Assembly: GCA_031254995.1 (NCBI GenBank)
Contig: JAIRTJ010000144.1
Span: 1 to 6,780 of the forward strand
Origin: Eubacteriales Family XIII. Incertae Sedis bacterium
Lineage (GTDB): Bacteria > Bacillota > Clostridia > Peptostreptococcales > Anaerovoracaceae
Direction of reading: 5' to 3'
Length of the DNA stretch: 6,780 nucleotides
Shown here: positions 4,721 to 6,780 of the stretch, piece after piece
Position numbering within the stretch: the stretch's first letter is position 1
How the letters are laid out: every line of letters starts with the position of its first letter
The notes under the pieces: generated by a model
Database searches by the model: none
Seen by the model: only the letters and a program-made list of their open reading frames with translations
What the model was told of the DNA's origin: nothing
Program-made: the position numbers and the translations under genes

Positions 4721-6780
4721 ATGGGATTGTTTGAAAAACTATTGCCTGATTTAAACAAAAAAGAAATCGGGAAAATAGAAAAAATCGCGGATAGGGTAAT
4801 GGTTCTCGAACCCGAATGCGAGAGCCTTTCCGATGAACAGTTGCGACAAAAGACCGAGGAATTCCGCGCGCGCGCGGCGGGCGGCGAGGATTTGGACGAT
4901 ATTTTGCCGGAGGCGTTCGCCGTATGTCGCGAGGCGGCGCAGCGAAGTCTGGGCATGAAGCATTTCAAAGTGCAGGTTATCGGCGGAGTCGCTCTGCATC
5001 AGGGAAGAATCGCCGAGATGAAGACGGGCGAGGGCAAGACCCTCGTGGCGACATTGGCGGCATATCTCAACGCGCTTTCCGGGAAGGGCGTCCACGTGGT
5101 CACCGTCAACGATTATCTGGCGAGGCGCGACATGGAATGGATGGGGAAGCTATACACGTTCCTCGGACTCAAGGTCGGTTGCGTCGTCCACGGGATCTCG
5201 CAGGAGGAACGCAAGGCCTCATATGAAGCCGACATCACATACGGCACGAACAACGAATTCGGTTTCGATTATCTCAGGGACAATATGGTGATCTATGAGG
5301 AAAACCTCATGCAGCGGCCTCTGAATTTCGCCATCGTCGACGAGGTGGACAGCATTCTCATCGACGAGGCGCGAACGCCGCTCATCATCTCAGGACAGGG
5401 GGAAAAGTCCACGGATCTCTACAAATCCGCGGACAAATACGTCTCCGGATTGCGACCGGACGTCGATTTTACGACGGACGAGAAGGACAGAACAGTCTCT
5501 CTTACTGAGGAAGGCATCGAGAAGACGGAGAAGTATTTCAAGGTGGACAATTTTTCCGATCCGGAAAACATGGAGCTGAACCACCATGTCCAGCAGGCGC
5601 TCAAGGCGCGCAATCTCATGAAACGAGATGTGGATTATGTGGTCAAGGACGGCGAGATCATCATCGTGGACGAGTTCACGGGGAGGTTGATGTTCGGACG
5701 CAGATACAGCGAGGGGTTGCATCAGGCCATTGAGGCGAAGGAGGGCTTGAGCGTCAAGCAGGAATCGCGGACGCTCGCGACTGTCACGATCCAGAATTAT
5801 TTCAGAATGTATCAAAAATTGGCCGGAATGACGGGTACGGCAAAGACCGAGGAAGACGAGTTTCGCGACATCTACAATATGGATGTTGTTGTTATTCCTA
5901 CAAATAAACCCGTAATAAGGGAAGATTTGGACGATTCCATTTATTCCACTGAGCGCGGAAAGTTTGAGGCCATTGCGGGAAACATCGTCGAGGCGCATGA
6001 ATTGGGGCAGCCGGTCTTGGTCGGCACCATCTCCATCGAAAAGTCCGAATTGATCAGCGCGATGCTGAAGAAGCGCGGTGTGAAGCATAATGTGTTGAAC
6101 GCGAAGCAACATGAGCGCGAGGCGGAGATCGTTGCGGAAGCGGGGAGGTTCGGAGCCGTGACCATAGCCACGAACATGGCCGGTCGAGGTACGGATATCA
6201 TACTGGGCGGAAATCCGGATTTCGAGGCAAAGAAGGAGATGCGGCGACTCGGTTACGACGAGGAAACGATCTCCTACGCGTCGAGTTTCGTCCCCTTGGA
6301 TACGGAAGAGTTGCTGAAAGCGCGCGAAGAATACAACGAATTGTACAAGAAGTTCAAAGACGAACGGGCCGACGAACAGCGCAAGGTCGTCGAATTGGGC
6401 GGGCTGTACATCATCGGTTCCGAACGACACGAGTCTCGGCGAATCGACAATCAGCTCAGAGGTCGTTCCGGACGGCAGGGCGATCCGGGCGCCACGCAGT
6501 TTTTCATTTCAATGGAGGATGAATTGCTGAGGCTCTTCGGCGGCGAGCGCATGCAGAGCCTCGTCAGCCGACTCGGCGTGGAAGAGGGACAACCCATCGA
6601 AGCGGGAATGCTGACCCGTTCCATCGAAAACGCGCAGAAAAAGGTGGAGAGCCGCAATTTCTCCATTCGAAAGTACGTGCTTCAATACGACAACGTCATG
6701 AACAAGCAGCGTGAGGTCATCTACAGCGACAGGAGAAGGGTGCTGTCCGGCGAGGACATGCGGGATCGCGTGCTGTCCAT
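4721..6780 (+). CDS. secA: Preprotein translocase ATPase SecA (partial, C-terminus off the right edge)
   Basis: SecA is the ATP-driven motor that pushes unfolded preproteins through the SecYEG channel. The first 686 residues are present. Walker A MKTGEGKT is at 100-107 with K106 for ATP binding, and Walker B DEVDSILIDEAR begins at D207. MAGMTGTAKTEEDEF-type helicase sequence follows at about 370-380 (MTGTAKTE). TNMAGRGTDIILGG begins at T484, and the arginine-finger block RRIDNQLRGRSGRQGD begins at R573. The start of the helical scaffold (AQKKVESRNFSIRKYVLQYD) is at the right end. The C-terminal wing, linker and any zinc-binding tail are outside the window. The family usually has 830-940 residues, so roughly a fifth to a quarter is missing. 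ATG 4721 gives the standard MGLFEKLL start, with AAGGA 10 bases upstream. No frameshift or missing motif was seen. Confidence 0.98.
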   Translation, partial: MGLFEKLLPDLNKKEIGKIEKIADRVMVLEPECESLSDEQLRQKTEEFRARAAGGEDLDDILPEAFAVCREAAQRSLGMKHFKVQVIGGVALHQGRIAEMKTGEGKTLVATLAAYLNALSGKGVHVVTVNDYLARRDMEWMGKLYTFLGLKVGCVVHGISQEERKASYEADITYGTNNEFGFDYLRDNMVIYEENLMQRPLNFAIVDEVDSILIDEARTPLIISGQGEKSTDLYKSADKYVSGLRPDVDFTTDEKDRTVSLTEEGIEKTEKYFKVDNFSDPENMELNHHVQQALKARNLMKRDVDYVVKDGEIIIVDEFTGRLMFGRRYSEGLHQAIEAKEGLSVKQESRTLATVTIQNYFRMYQKLAGMTGTAKTEEDEFRDIYNMDVVVIPTNKPVIREDLDDSIYSTERGKFEAIAGNIVEAHELGQPVLVGTISIEKSELISAMLKKRGVKHNVLNAKQHEREAEIVAEAGRFGAVTIATNMAGRGTDIILGGNPDFEAKKEMRRLGYDEETISYASSFVPLDTEELLKAREEYNELYKKFKDERADEQRKVVELGGLYIIGSERHESRRIDNQLRGRSGRQGDPGATQFFISMEDELLRLFGGERMQSLVSRLGVEEGQPIEAGMLTRSIENAQKKVESRNFSIRKYVLQYDNVMNKQREVIYSDRRRVLSGEDMRDRVLS

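Noticed and set aside
5390..6430. Minus-strand frame of 346 codons
   Set aside because: Antisense to secA, one of the most conserved bacterial genes; the frame is a by-product of secA codon use.

Overview
The window looks like a chromosomal segment from a Clostridia-like Bacillota bacterium. The best evidence is the SecA sequence, which has a clostridial-style insert after the GGNPDFEAKKEMR stretch and the usual HESRRIDNQLRGRSGRQGD block. Shine-Dalgarno-like AGGA/AGGTG sites and TATAAT-type promoters agree with this. Coding DNA is of middling GC and the spacers are AT-rich. No insertion sequence, CRISPR array, tRNA or rRNA was found.

Layout. (1) 1421 to 1 on the minus strand holds the first 473 codons of a membrane sensor: a short cytoplasmic N-terminus, one transmembrane helix and a long Cache-like extracytoplasmic domain. 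Its output domain lies beyond the left edge. (2) 1422-1793 is a 372-base divergent control region with a good minus-strand promoter, weaker plus-strand candidates, a GCCGGC hairpin and an AAGTAAAA direct repeat. (3) 1794-3005 (+) encodes an ECF-type sigma factor fused to a transmembrane helix and an extracytoplasmic domain that looks Ig-like. (4) 3006-3281 holds an AT-rich tract, a near-consensus promoter and a strongly folded 5' leader. (5) 3282-4145 (+) encodes a BmrR-like MerR-family regulator. (6) 4146-4720 has no protein gene. It holds a terminator-like hairpin, two nested inverted-repeat structures that could be small RNAs (the first ends in T8, the second in a hairpin and T-runs), and the secA promoter and leader. 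(7) 4721 to the right edge (+) is the first 686 codons of secA.

How they may work together. The divergent sensor and the membrane-anchored sigma factor could form an envelope-sensing unit: one protein reads an external ligand, and the other may be held at, or released from, the membrane. This is inference from domain layout and adjacency. The MerR-like regulator has its own promoter and is probably a separate unit; no target promoter with the long MerR-type spacer was found. SecA is a housekeeping gene with its own extended -10 promoter.

The points most worth following up are the sigma factor with an outside domain, the folded leader of the merR-like gene, and the possible small RNAs between that gene and secA.
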